DNA of 64,000 bases. It comes from Entomohabitans teleogrylli. GTDB taxonomy: Bacteria > Pseudomonadota > Gammaproteobacteria > Enterobacterales > Enterobacteriaceae. Within the stretch, counting starts at the first letter, position 1, and every line of letters starts with the position of its first letter. The notes under the pieces are model-generated. The model was not told the DNA's origin, did not search any database, and worked only from the letters and a program-made list of their open reading frames with translations. The DNA is taken from the NCBI RefSeq assembly GCF_001484765.1, contig NZ_LLXO01000024.1, positions 28,933 through 92,932 of the forward strand. Direction: 5' to 3'. The translations under genes and the position numbers were made by a program. Shown piece by piece: positions 42,688-51,734 of this stretch.

Positions 42688-43734
42688 ATGAAAATACTGG
42701 TGATTGGCCCGTCATGGGTGGGCGACATGATGATGTCGCAAAGTCTCTATCGTACGCTCCGGGCACGCTATCCCCAGGCGGTGATTGATGTGATGGCGCC
42801 GGCCTGGTGCCGGCCGCTGTTATCGCGTATGCCGGAAATCAACGAAGCGATTGCCATGCCGCTGGGCCACGGCGCGCTGGAAATCGGCGAGCGCCGTCGC
42901 CTGGGCCACAGCCTGCGCGAGCGCCGCTATGACCGCGCTTACGTATTGCCTAACTCCTTTAAATCCGCGCTGGTTCCCTTCTTTGCCGGGATTCCGCTAC
43001 GCACCGGATGGCGTGGTGAAATGCGCTACGGTCTGCTTAACGACGCCCGGGTGCTGGACAAGCAGGCCTGGCCGCTGATGGTTGAGCGCTACGTCGCACT
43101 GGCCTATGACAAAGGGGTGATGGAGTCCGCCCGCGATCTGCCCAAACCGCTGTTGTGGCCGCAATTGCAGGTCAATGACGAAGAAAAAACCCTGACCTGC
43201 GCCAGGTTTAGCCTGAGCGCGGAACGTCCGCTTATCGGTTTTTGCCCGGGCGCTGAGTTCGGCCCGGCCAAACGCTGGCCCCACTACCATTATGCCGCGC
43301 TGGCCGGTCAGTTGATTGACGAAGGCTACCAGGTCGTTCTGTTTGGTTCAGCAAAAGACCATGAAGCTGGACAGCAAATCCTCGGCAACCTGACATCGCA
43401 GCAGCAGGCCTGGTGCCACAATCTGGCGGGGGATACGGCCCTCGATCAGGCGGTTGTGCTGATTGCCTCCTGTCAGGCCATCGTCACCAATGATTCCGGA
43501 CTGATGCACGTCGCCGCCGCGCTGGGGCGACCGCTGGTGGCGCTTTACGGCCCGAGCAGCCCTGATTTTACCCCGCCGCTGTCCGATAAAGCGCGGGTTA
43601 TTCGCCTCATCGACGGCTACCTGAAAGTACGTAAAGGCGAAGGAGAGCAGGGATATCACCAGAGTCTGATAGATATACAGCCTGAACGCGTTTTGAACGA
43701 ACTGCACCAACTGCTGCAGGCCGGGGAAGCTTAA
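42688..43734 (+). CDS. waaF: LPS heptosyltransferase II
   Basis: GT9 transferase adding HepII to HepI of the inner core at the cytoplasmic face. It has 348 residues, as in E. coli. The N-terminal GPSWVGDMMMSQSLYRTL carries the catalytic Asp at 13. The C-terminal donor site has GAEFGPAKRWP and NDSGLMHVAAALGRPLVALYGPSSP, the GT9 signature. waaC follows after 3 bases. Confidence 0.97.
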   Translation: MKILVIGPSWVGDMMMSQSLYRTLRARYPQAVIDVMAPAWCRPLLSRMPEINEAIAMPLGHGALEIGERRRLGHSLRERRYDRAYVLPNSFKSALVPFFAGIPLRTGWRGEMRYGLLNDARVLDKQAWPLMVERYVALAYDKGVMESARDLPKPLLWPQLQVNDEEKTLTCARFSLSAERPLIGFCPGAEFGPAKRWPHYHYAALAGQLIDEGYQVVLFGSAKDHEAGQQILGNLTSQQQAWCHNLAGDTALDQAVVLIASCQAIVTNDSGLMHVAAALGRPLVALYGPSSPDFTPPLSDKARVIRLIDGYLKVRKGEGEQGYHQSLIDIQPERVLNELHQLLQAGEA

Positions 43735-43737
43735 TCC

Positions 43738-44709
43738 ATGCGCGTTCTGATTGTAAAAACCTCGTCAATGGGCGATGTTCTCCATACTCTGCCGGCGCTG
43801 ACCGACGCGCAGCGGGCAATACCCGAAATTCGCTTCGACTGGGTGGTGGAAGAGGGGTTCGCCCAGATACCCACCTGGCATAGCGCCGTCGAGCGAGTGA
43901 TACCGGTGGCGCTGCGCCGCTGGCGCAAAGCGTGGTTCTCCGGCCCGGTACGCGCCGAGCGCCGCGAGTTTCGCAAGACGGTGCGCGCAATTCGCTACGA
44001 CGCAATCATCGACGCCCAGGGGTTGCTGAAAAGCGCTGCGCTGGTGACCCGTCTGGCCCGCGGCACCCGCCACGGCATGGACTGGCAGAGCGCCCGCGAA
44101 CCGCTGGCCTGCCTGTTTTACAACCGCCGTCACCACATTGATAAATCGCAGCATGCCGTTGAACGCATTCGCCAGTTGTTTGCCGACAGCCTGGGATACT
44201 CCCGGCCTCAGGCCCCTGGGGACTACGCCATCGCCCGGCACTTTCTCAATGACCACGAACGCGCGCGCGCGCCATATGCCGTGTTTTTGCATGCCACGAC
44301 CCGTGACAATAAACACTGGCCGGAAGCGAACTGGCGGCAATTAATTGCTCTGCTGGGCGAACAGGGGATCACCATCAAACTTCCGTGGGGAGCTCCCCAT
44401 GAAGAGGCGCGGGCTAAGCGACTGGCGGAAGGTTTTGCGTACGTTGAAGTTTTACCGCGCATGAGCCTGGAAAACGTGGCGCGTGAACTGGCGAATGCCA
44501 GATTTGTTGTCTCCGTGGATACCGGACTGAGCCATCTGACCGCCGCGCTGGACCGGCCAAATATCACGTTGTATGGCCCCACTGACCCCGGTCTGATTGG
44601 CGGATACGGAAAAAATCAGCAGGCATTAAAATCCAGGACCGATGATATTGCGGCGATCCAGCCGCAGGATGTTTATCAATCGATCCATCGCCTGATTGCC
44701 GGTCAGTAA
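43738..44709 (+). CDS. waaC: LPS heptosyltransferase I
   Basis: GT9 transferase adding the first heptose to Kdo2-lipid A. The 323 residues have the catalytic Asp13 in KTSSMGDVLHTLPAL. The donor-site segments are LHATTRDNKHWPE and SVDTGLSHLTAALDRPNITLYGPTDP. It is the last gene of hldD-waaF-waaC; the next gene is on the opposite strand, so the ligase and branching transferases are separate units here. Confidence 0.97.
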   Translation: MRVLIVKTSSMGDVLHTLPALTDAQRAIPEIRFDWVVEEGFAQIPTWHSAVERVIPVALRRWRKAWFSGPVRAERREFRKTVRAIRYDAIIDAQGLLKSAALVTRLARGTRHGMDWQSAREPLACLFYNRRHHIDKSQHAVERIRQLFADSLGYSRPQAPGDYAIARHFLNDHERARAPYAVFLHATTRDNKHWPEANWRQLIALLGEQGITIKLPWGAPHEEARAKRLAEGFAYVEVLPRMSLENVARELANARFVVSVDTGLSHLTAALDRPNITLYGPTDPGLIGGYGKNQQALKSRTDDIAAIQPQDVYQSIHRLIAGQ

Positions 44710-44759
44710 AGGCCGCATGCCCCCTCTCCAGATAGCAGACGGGGTACGCGCTTAAAGAA

Positions 44760-45842
44760 TTATTTCTGGCGAACCACGTTGCCAGTAAACGCGTTAAGTA
44801 CCGACAGCAGATGCGCCAGGTAATTCTCCTCATAAAACCGGACGACGCTTTCCTGAATAACCGCCGGTGATGATAGCTGGCGGCCGTCAATAATCTCCTG
44901 CATCTTACGGGCCAGAGCCGTCGTATCGCGGGGAGGGAAAAGCTCGCCATTTAATCCCGGCTGAATTATTTCACCAGGACCGCTGACGCAATCAGAGCTA
45001 ATACACCAGATACCCCGGGATAAAGCCTCCAGCAGTATTAAAGGAAAACCTTCATGGGCGGAAGTAAGCAGTAAAGCGGAAACATTACCGACATTTTCCC
45101 GCACATATTGCCAGGGATCCCGTTGCCATCTATGCCACGTGATATTTTGACTCACCCCACAAGCAACAGCATAGGCCTGGCACTGTTCCCGGTCGGGACC
45201 ATCGCCAATCACATCAAGATGCCACTCTCCGTTCAATAAAGCGCACGCGGACAGCAGATCTTTTAATCTTTTCTGATCTTCGAAATGTACTCGGCCGATA
45301 TAAATAAAACGTGCCGATGGCGCTTTTTCTGTCCAGGCATCACTATGAGCTACTGGATTGAATACCGTAGCGATGTCATTTTCCGCCGCACCTAATTCCA
45401 TCAACTGACGGCGAATCTCATTACTGATCGCCAGATGATAATCCGCTTTCATTAAATAGTAAGGACGATAGCGATCCAGCGGCGGCAAATGTATCCATGA
45501 CAGCAACTTTATATTCCGTAAAGAAAAACGAATCGCCAGTCTGGAGATCAGACAAGGGATGGTGTTCAATGTAATAATGATGTCAGGTTTAACTTTAGCA
45601 ATATAGCGCGCCAAAGCGCTGGCATGTGCAATCCGCCTTAATTTATGATTACCAATTAACGATTTATGAATTTTATATGGGATACCATTCAGCCATTGCC
45701 GATCCTGTTCTTCCCCTTCATCAAACAGGAAAACTGAGGCTTCAACACCGTCTGCTGAATTTAATAACCGGATCACTCTGGATGTCACCCTTTCCATACC
45801 CCCATAACCGACAGGTACATCCATAGTAAAAACTATTCGCAT
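44760..45842 (-). CDS. waaB: WaaB-like LPS core galactosyltransferase (GT4)
   Basis: A 360-residue GT4 enzyme resembling E. coli WaaB, which adds a 1,6-linked galactose branch to core glucose I. Shared features are the N-terminal GGMERVT, DYHLAISNEIRRQLM, FIYIGRVHFEDQKRLKDLL, IGDGPDREQCQAY, and the GT4 donor motif EGFPLILLEALS followed by CVSGPGEIIQPGLNGELF. Acceptor and sugar may differ because the rest of the core looks Klebsiella-like. It is a single minus-strand gene between waaC and waaL. The AT content rises toward its start. Confidence 0.68.
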   Translation of the reverse strand: MRIVFTMDVPVGYGGMERVTSRVIRLLNSADGVEASVFLFDEGEEQDRQWLNGIPYKIHKSLIGNHKLRRIAHASALARYIAKVKPDIIITLNTIPCLISRLAIRFSLRNIKLLSWIHLPPLDRYRPYYLMKADYHLAISNEIRRQLMELGAAENDIATVFNPVAHSDAWTEKAPSARFIYIGRVHFEDQKRLKDLLSACALLNGEWHLDVIGDGPDREQCQAYAVACGVSQNITWHRWQRDPWQYVRENVGNVSALLLTSAHEGFPLILLEALSRGIWCISSDCVSGPGEIIQPGLNGELFPPRDTTALARKMQEIIDGRQLSSPAVIQESVVRFYEENYLAHLLSVLNAFTGNVVRQK

Positions 45843-45968
45843 TTTGACACCCAGGCAAGCAAAAAAAATAAGATTAATTATAAGTTAAAGCGCACATAAA
45901 GACAAAAAAATCACTTCTCTACAGACGCCTGTTTTTGGCTATGATAGAATCCGCAGGGATTGGCTAAC

Positions 45969-47243
45969 ATGCTCAGGTTGCATATGTTAAAAGATAAAAA
46001 CGACATCATTTACAATGCCTGCGTTGTGGCACTGGCAACTGCTCTGGCTCTTAACCTTATCATAACCGGTATCCCTGCCAAAATATTCTATATTGTGAGC
46101 TACATTTCTGTAATATTTACCATCAGACATTTCCTGAAAGAAAAAAAAACCGGCAGCAAACTGTTTACTTTCTTTCTGATAAGTATTTTCCTGGTGGGGT
46201 TGGTCAGAGTATCATGGGCCCTTTATTTTAATGATGTTTATTATGTAGATGTCAGGGAAAATTATTTATTGAGCGGAAAACGCGCTCTGCTTGCTACATT
46301 TGTCATATTCTGGCTATATACGGAAAGATTTCGCGCGCATCGCCTGACACTGAATATTGCATCAGCACTGCTAATCATCTCATTATTCATTACCTGTTTC
46401 ATCGGCTATTATGAATATATGGAAAGCGGCAGAATAAAATTAACAGCAGATGCGGCAACCACCTCATCGTACTTAATTACCGTGATTGGATTTGCCACTC
46501 TGTGGACGCTGATACAGGGATGCCAGAGTCAGTTGCGTAGTATTGCACTGTGCCTGCTGAGTTCAGCGTTAATGCTTTTCTTACTGGCATTAACTGAAAC
46601 CCGCTCGGCAATCCTGAGTATTCCGGTCTTTTTGTTTATATTCTTTGCTGTCTTTTTCAGGAAGGTAAATAAAAAAGTCAGAATCGGATTGATGGTATGT
46701 TTTCTGACAGCATTGATCGCCACCCCCTTCTTTGCCCAGGACAGGATGAAAGAGATCGCCGCTAATATACAAAGCTATCATCATGATAATTCGACATCGA
46801 TTGGCGCCAGATTTTCTATCTGGAAAGGCGGTTGGTATAGTACGACACTCGATTTTTTAGGACAGAGTCCGGATAGCCGTACAGAAAAGGCCCGTCTATA
46901 CATTGAAAAATATGAGAAAAGCAACCCGGAAGCTTATAATAATGTCAAATACAATCTCCATAATGAACTGCTTGAAGTTTTTTCATTGCAGGGTATTGCC
47001 GGGCTAATCACTTTATTATCATTCTATATTATCGGATTAATCATCGGCCTGCGCGGTATTAAAGACAAAACCAACGGTGTATTTTTTATTATCGCGCCAG
47101 TGATTATGATGGGGCTCACAGACTCCGTATTAATTCAGGCAAATACCGTAATGGTAGTATGTATCTCAGCAGGTCTGGCATTTATCTGGTTACCATCAGA
47201 GAAAAAGCCGTTAAGGTCGCCGGGCGATATCTCCGTTATCTGA
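45969..47243 (+). CDS. waaL: O-antigen ligase
   Basis: Polytopic inner-membrane ligase that transfers undecaprenyl-linked O-antigen to lipid A-core on the periplasmic side. From ATG 45969 there are 424 residues with about eleven to twelve hydrophobic helices. The WaaL hallmarks are ETRSAILSIP near residue 210, and a long periplasmic loop with LGQSPDSRTEK ending in the conserved His motif NLHNELLEVFSLQGIAGL. The start is uncertain: ATG 45969 follows AGGGA by about 10 bases, ATG 45984 follows CAGG by 6, and a TTG at 45960 also exists. It is markedly AT-rich, as is common for variable ligase genes. Confidence 0.85.
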   Translation: MLRLHMLKDKNDIIYNACVVALATALALNLIITGIPAKIFYIVSYISVIFTIRHFLKEKKTGSKLFTFFLISIFLVGLVRVSWALYFNDVYYVDVRENYLLSGKRALLATFVIFWLYTERFRAHRLTLNIASALLIISLFITCFIGYYEYMESGRIKLTADAATTSSYLITVIGFATLWTLIQGCQSQLRSIALCLLSSALMLFLLALTETRSAILSIPVFLFIFFAVFFRKVNKKVRIGLMVCFLTALIATPFFAQDRMKEIAANIQSYHHDNSTSIGARFSIWKGGWYSTTLDFLGQSPDSRTEKARLYIEKYEKSNPEAYNNVKYNLHNELLEVFSLQGIAGLITLLSFYIIGLIIGLRGIKDKTNGVFFIIAPVIMMGLTDSVLIQANTVMVVCISAGLAFIWLPSEKKPLRSPGDISVI

Positions 47244-47306
47244 CATTTTCAACCCACGGGCATCGTCTGGCGGACAGTGCCCATTAAACCTCTTGATTTC
47301 CTGAGA

Positions 47307-48398
47307 TTAATTACTGCTCAGGAAAGTGGACATGGCGGCAATCTCTTTGTTTATGTCATCCACCGGAATAGATGAAAGCATATCTTCCGTTGTAATAATC
47401 TGCCGCGCCAGCGGATAATTCGGCGCCCAGACTTTATTGTTGATAAATCCCCCCAGAATAACGTTACTGCCATATAAAGCAATCAGCGGCTTATCAAACG
47501 CACAGGCGACATGCACCCAGGAAGTATCCGGTGATATCACCAGGCTGGCCTTTTCGATGCAGGCCATCGCGCTGAAAAAAGTTGTCCCCGGGTTTTTAAC
47601 CACGCCTTCAGCCACGGTAAACGTCGCTAATAACTGCGCCGGGCCAATTAAAACAATATCGATATGCGGGCCAATACTGCGGATGAACCTGACCATCCCG
47701 TCAACCTGTACCGGTGAGAGGTTGCGTTCTTTACGGGCAGCAAAGGGGTTAATCACCACCATTTTATTGCCTGCCAGCTGGCTCAGAAAAGCGTGTGTCG
47801 CGGCGCGTTCCTGTTCAGGTATTGATAGCAGATAATGATAGTTTTCATCCTGTTCCCCGGTTAACAACGTAATGACCTGTTTATAGCGTTTAGTCACATG
47901 CTGATCGACAAACGGATAATCGATGTTTATATCATAGCGCGGCAGGTTATTTTTATTAAAACCCAACGTATGCCTGGCGTTGATAAGACAGATAAAGAAA
48001 TAATAAACAGGTGAAATATAATCACCAAAATCCAGCACTAAATCATATTTTTCTTTACGCAACCGTAGCCCAAGCTTAAAGATATCACTAAAGCGTGGAT
48101 GATAAACAAAGATATTTTTAATCTGAGATAAATTGCTTATAATAAACGCATTGTCTTTACCGGCGACAACGTCGATATGTTTTCCCGCCGCGGCCAGTTT
48201 ACTGAATAACCCGGTGGAGACAATCATGTCGCCAATCTTATTATCATCTCTCAGCACCAGGATTTTCTTCACGGAATCCGGCTTCCATGGCGACACGCGT
48301 CTACCAGTATTCATCAATAAACAGACCAGGCGGAGCTTTAATCTACGAAGATACTGGTTTTTCTTTCTGTTCCACTGTTTGATTTTTTTTACAAACAT
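47307..48398 (-). CDS. Glycosyltransferase family 9 (heptosyltransferase-like)
   Basis: A 363-residue GT9 protein, probably adding a heptose or related residue to the outer core. A basic N-terminus (KKIKQWNRKKNQYLRRLK) precedes the GT9 start ILVLRDDNKIGDMIVSTGLF, where the acidic catalytic position is conserved. The donor side has VINPFAARKERNLSP and VISPDTSWVHVACAFDKPLIALYGSN. It is AT-rich like waaL and convergent with it. wabN follows 59 bases after its start codon region on the same strand but is upstream in transcription. The precise linkage cannot be read from sequence. Confidence 0.78.
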   Translation of the reverse strand: MFVKKIKQWNRKKNQYLRRLKLRLVCLLMNTGRRVSPWKPDSVKKILVLRDDNKIGDMIVSTGLFSKLAAAGKHIDVVAGKDNAFIISNLSQIKNIFVYHPRFSDIFKLGLRLRKEKYDLVLDFGDYISPVYYFFICLINARHTLGFNKNNLPRYDINIDYPFVDQHVTKRYKQVITLLTGEQDENYHYLLSIPEQERAATHAFLSQLAGNKMVVINPFAARKERNLSPVQVDGMVRFIRSIGPHIDIVLIGPAQLLATFTVAEGVVKNPGTTFFSAMACIEKASLVISPDTSWVHVACAFDKPLIALYGSNVILGGFINNKVWAPNYPLARQIITTEDMLSSIPVDDINKEIAAMSTFLSSN

Positions 48399-48457
48399 TT
48401 TATCTTCGCTTATCCATTTAATGTTTTATCTTCTGTAGACAACTATATAAGCAATTT

Positions 48458-49417
48458 TTATTTCAGCTTTGTCTGATAATACTCAGCAAGCGTCATTCCC
48501 TGAGTGCGCGCGCTAAGCCAGATAAAGAGCTGCTCCAGATCATGATACAACCCCTCTATCGCCGCCGAATCCTTAAATGTCGGACTACCGCCCGGCATAA
48601 ACTCAGACGAATGCAGCATAAACTCAACATAATCGCTGCCCCGGGACAAATATTGCTCCGCCACTCCCGTCATGCGCTGTACATTACCGCCCGCAGGCCG
48701 CAACCAGTCCACAGAGGGGCTACGATATTTACCACGCAGCCGATCGTAACCCTGTTTCACCGCATTGAGCCAGCCCGCATGTTTATACTGAATGCTCATC
48801 GGCACTTCGAGTAACGTGCTGTTTCCCGGTTTATCAATATTATCCACATCCATAAAATAGGCGCGATCGGGAAAGTGCTGGTAATTACTCCCCCCCTGCC
48901 CGGAAGGCGCGCCTCTGGCGTTACGCCAGTTAACGCGTGGCGTCACAGAACAATCCGTTTCATAGCCAAGCTCAATCAGCAGGCGCGCGTAACGGCTGTC
49001 GAACGCCCAGCGGCCGGCGCGGTGGCTGCGCATCTTCACCTGAAACGTCTTTTCCAACAGCTCAGTCATGAAAACCACCTTATCACGCATGATATCATCA
49101 GGATATTCAATGAGATAAGGCTGCCAGCGCCAGTCATCACCGGTGAGATCATATTCCGGTGGGCTATGCCAGGCATGCAAATGCATCCCCACTTCCCCGG
49201 TATTTCTGGCGATCACATCACTGGCAAACTCGACATAAACCGGGTCAACAGCCATTTCATAATTCGTCAGCCAGGTGGGTTTAAAACCATATTTCTCACA
49301 CAACTGCTGAAAGCGCGCCAAATATCTGGCGTTTTCTGTGGTAATACGATCGTGATTTTGCCACAGGTTATCGCCTTCAGTATCAATGGTGATCAGAAAT
49401 GCTGGTTTACTTGTCAT
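48458..49417 (-). CDS. wabN: Polysaccharide deacetylase, WabN-like LPS core deacetylase
   Basis: In Klebsiella and Serratia, WabN removes the acetyl group from the core GlcNAc that WabH adds, giving glucosamine. The 319 residues carry the metal-binding motifs of the polysaccharide deacetylase family: FLITIDTEGDNLW at about 8-20, HLHAWHSPPE near 100 and SHRAGRWAFDS near 147. No signal peptide is seen, in keeping with a cytoplasmic core-assembly enzyme. It is divergent from waaQ and sits upstream of the GT9 gene on the minus strand. The pairing with a WabH-like gene supports the call. Confidence 0.78.
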   Translation of the reverse strand: MTSKPAFLITIDTEGDNLWQNHDRITTENARYLARFQQLCEKYGFKPTWLTNYEMAVDPVYVEFASDVIARNTGEVGMHLHAWHSPPEYDLTGDDWRWQPYLIEYPDDIMRDKVVFMTELLEKTFQVKMRSHRAGRWAFDSRYARLLIELGYETDCSVTPRVNWRNARGAPSGQGGSNYQHFPDRAYFMDVDNIDKPGNSTLLEVPMSIQYKHAGWLNAVKQGYDRLRGKYRSPSVDWLRPAGGNVQRMTGVAEQYLSRGSDYVEFMLHSSEFMPGGSPTFKDSAAIEGLYHDLEQLFIWLSARTQGMTLAEYYQTKLK

Positions 49418-49542
49418 GGCTTACATCCGCTGGCCGGGAGGAGCAATATGGTAGAGGAATTGGTGAAAAACTGCCACAGCGCTTCTATCAGACTGCCTGA
49501 TACCCTAAAATCGGAAGCCAAATATCCGGTGAAGAAAAGAGT

Positions 49543-50607
49543 ATGCGATCAGAGCCATCTTTCATTCCCTCCCGTATTCTGGTGATTAAGCTACGCCATC
49601 ACGGCGACATGCTACTGATCACGCCAGTCATTCATGCCCTGAAGCAGCACTATCCTGACACCAGCGTCGACGTTCTGCTTTATGAAGAAACCCGGGAGAT
49701 GCTGGCCGCCAACCGGGAAATTCGCCAGATTTACGGCCTTGACCGGCGCTGGAAAACCCAGGGCGCGCGTTACAAGCTCCGCCAGGAGTGGGCGCTGCTG
49801 CAAAGCCTGCGCCAGCAGCGCTATGATCTGGTACTGAATCTGGCCGATCAGTGGAACAGCGCCCTGATTACCGCGTTTACCGGCGCCGCGGTGCGTATCG
49901 GTTTTGACTTCCCCAAGCGGCGCCATTTTCTGTGGCGCCACTGTCATAACCGCCTTGCGGCCACGGACGCCCACCAGACGCAGCACACTGTTGAACAGAA
50001 CTTATCGATTCTGGCGCCGCTCGGGTTGTCGGTTGACCACCCCACGGTGACCATGGCCTATACCTCCGGGGACTGGCAAAACTGCCTGGCGCTAATCCCG
50101 GAAGCGTTCCGCCGGCAATATATTGTTATTCAGCCCACGTCGCGTTGGTTCTTTAAATGCTGGCGCGAGTCGCGCATGAGCGAGGTAATTAACGCGCTGG
50201 CGGAAATGGGCCAGCATGTCATCATCACATCCGGCCCCGACCCGAAAGAAAAGCAGATGGTAGAGGCGATTATCGCTGGCTGTCCGCAGGCGCCGATCCT
50301 CTCCCTTGCCGGTCAGTTGACCCTACGTCAGTTGGCGGCGCTGATCGACCATGCGCGGCTATTTATTGGCGTCGATTCGGTGCCGATGCACATGGCCGCC
50401 GCGCTGCAAACGCCGCTGATAGCGCTTTTCGGCCCGTCAAAACTCACCTTCTGGCGCCCCTGGCAGGCAAAAGGCGAGGTGATCTGGGCCGGCGATTTTG
50501 GTCCCCTGCCCGATCCCGACGCGATTGATACCGGCACTGATGAACGTTACCTGGATTTGATCCCCGCCAGCGCCGTGATTGATGCCGCCAGAAGGCTACT
50601 GTCATGA
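49543..50607 (+). CDS. waaQ: LPS heptosyltransferase III
   Basis: GT9 transferase adding the branching HepIII to HepII. The 354 residues open RILVIKLRHHGDMLLITPVIHAL with the catalytic Asp in HHGDM. The donor region shows IQPTSRWFFKCWRE and FIGVDSVPMHMAAALQTPLIALFGPSK. It heads a plus-strand operon: its last four bases overlap wabG (ATGA), and wabH follows 3 bases after wabG. The start ATG lies after GAAGAAAAGAG. Confidence 0.93.
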   Translation: MRSEPSFIPSRILVIKLRHHGDMLLITPVIHALKQHYPDTSVDVLLYEETREMLAANREIRQIYGLDRRWKTQGARYKLRQEWALLQSLRQQRYDLVLNLADQWNSALITAFTGAAVRIGFDFPKRRHFLWRHCHNRLAATDAHQTQHTVEQNLSILAPLGLSVDHPTVTMAYTSGDWQNCLALIPEAFRRQYIVIQPTSRWFFKCWRESRMSEVINALAEMGQHVIITSGPDPKEKQMVEAIIAGCPQAPILSLAGQLTLRQLAALIDHARLFIGVDSVPMHMAAALQTPLIALFGPSKLTFWRPWQAKGEVIWAGDFGPLPDPDAIDTGTDERYLDLIPASAVIDAARRLLS

Positions 50608-51731
50608 AAAAATTCCGCCTGGCGTTAGTCAGACAAAAATACCGGCCGGACGGCGGCGCCGAGCGCTTTGTCTCCCGGGCGCTGGAAGCGCTCGACCAGC
50701 ACGATCTGGCGCTTAACGTTATCACCCGGGAATGGCAGGGCCCCGTCAAACCGGCGTGGCAAATCCATATCTGTAACCCGCCTAAATGGGGGCGTATCAG
50801 CCGCGAACGCGGCTTTGCCAACGCCGCCAGAGCGCTATGGCAGGCGCAGCAGTTCGATCTGGTGCAAAGCCATGAACGTATCGCCGGCTGCGATCTATAT
50901 CGCGCCGGGGATGGCGTGCATCGCCGCTGGCTGGAGGAGCGCTCGCGCATTCTGCCCGGCTGGAAAGCGAAACTGCTGTGGTACGACCGCTATCATCGCT
51001 ATGTCATGAACGCCGAGCAGGAGATGTACGGCGATCCGGCCCTGCGCGCCGTGATTTGCAACGCGGCGATGGTGAAACAGGAGATCATGGCTAATTTTGG
51101 TTTTCCTGAGCATAAAATCCACGTCATTTATAACGCAATCGACCACCAGCGTTTCGCCCCCCCTGACCCGCAGCAGCGTCTGGCGCTGAGAAGCCGTCTG
51201 GGCATCGCGGCACGGGCGACCTGCCTGATTTTCGTCGGTTCGGGCTTCGAGCGTAAAGGGCTGGACGCCGCCATCCGGGCGCTTGCGCCCACCGATCGCC
51301 ACCTGCTGGTAGTCGGTAAAGATAAAGATCAGTCGCGCTATCAGGCGCTGGCCAGAACGCTCGGTTGCGACCAGCGCGTTCACTTTTTCGGTATCCAGCA
51401 GGAAACTCTGCCCTTTTACCAGGCGTCCGACGGTCTGCTGCTCCCCACACTGTACGACCCGTTCCCGAACGTGATTCTCGAAGCCATGGCCTGTGGCCTG
51501 CCGGTCATCACCACCACCGGCTGCGGCGGCGCGGAGTTTATTGATGCCGGACGCAACGGCTATGTTTGCGATGCCCTGGATATCCCGGCGCTAACCCAGG
51601 CCATCATGGCGCTGCCGTCTGACATCAGCGATTCAGAGCCAGGCCGCTGCGCCAGGGCGCGTATTATGGAATGTACCGCGGAAAATCTGTCCGCGCAGCT
51701 GATCGCCCTGTATCAACAACTGGTGGAGTAA
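50604..51731 (+). CDS. wabG: GT4 transferase WabG/WaaG, first outer-core sugar
   Basis: A 375-residue GT4 enzyme of the WaaG/WabG group. WaaG adds glucose in E. coli and WabG adds galacturonic acid to HepII in Klebsiella. The hallmarks are LALVRQKYRPDGGAERFVSRAL at the N-terminus, FVGSGFERKGLDAAIRAL, and the donor motif DPFPNVILEAMACGLPVITTTGCGGAEFI. The choice between Glc and GalA cannot be made from motifs; the wabH and wabN neighbours favour WabG. It overlaps waaQ by 4 bases. Confidence 0.82.
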   Translation: MKKFRLALVRQKYRPDGGAERFVSRALEALDQHDLALNVITREWQGPVKPAWQIHICNPPKWGRISRERGFANAARALWQAQQFDLVQSHERIAGCDLYRAGDGVHRRWLEERSRILPGWKAKLLWYDRYHRYVMNAEQEMYGDPALRAVICNAAMVKQEIMANFGFPEHKIHVIYNAIDHQRFAPPDPQQRLALRSRLGIAARATCLIFVGSGFERKGLDAAIRALAPTDRHLLVVGKDKDQSRYQALARTLGCDQRVHFFGIQQETLPFYQASDGLLLPTLYDPFPNVILEAMACGLPVITTTGCGGAEFIDAGRNGYVCDALDIPALTQAIMALPSDISDSEPGRCARARIMECTAENLSAQLIALYQQLVE

Positions 51732-51734
51732 CTG

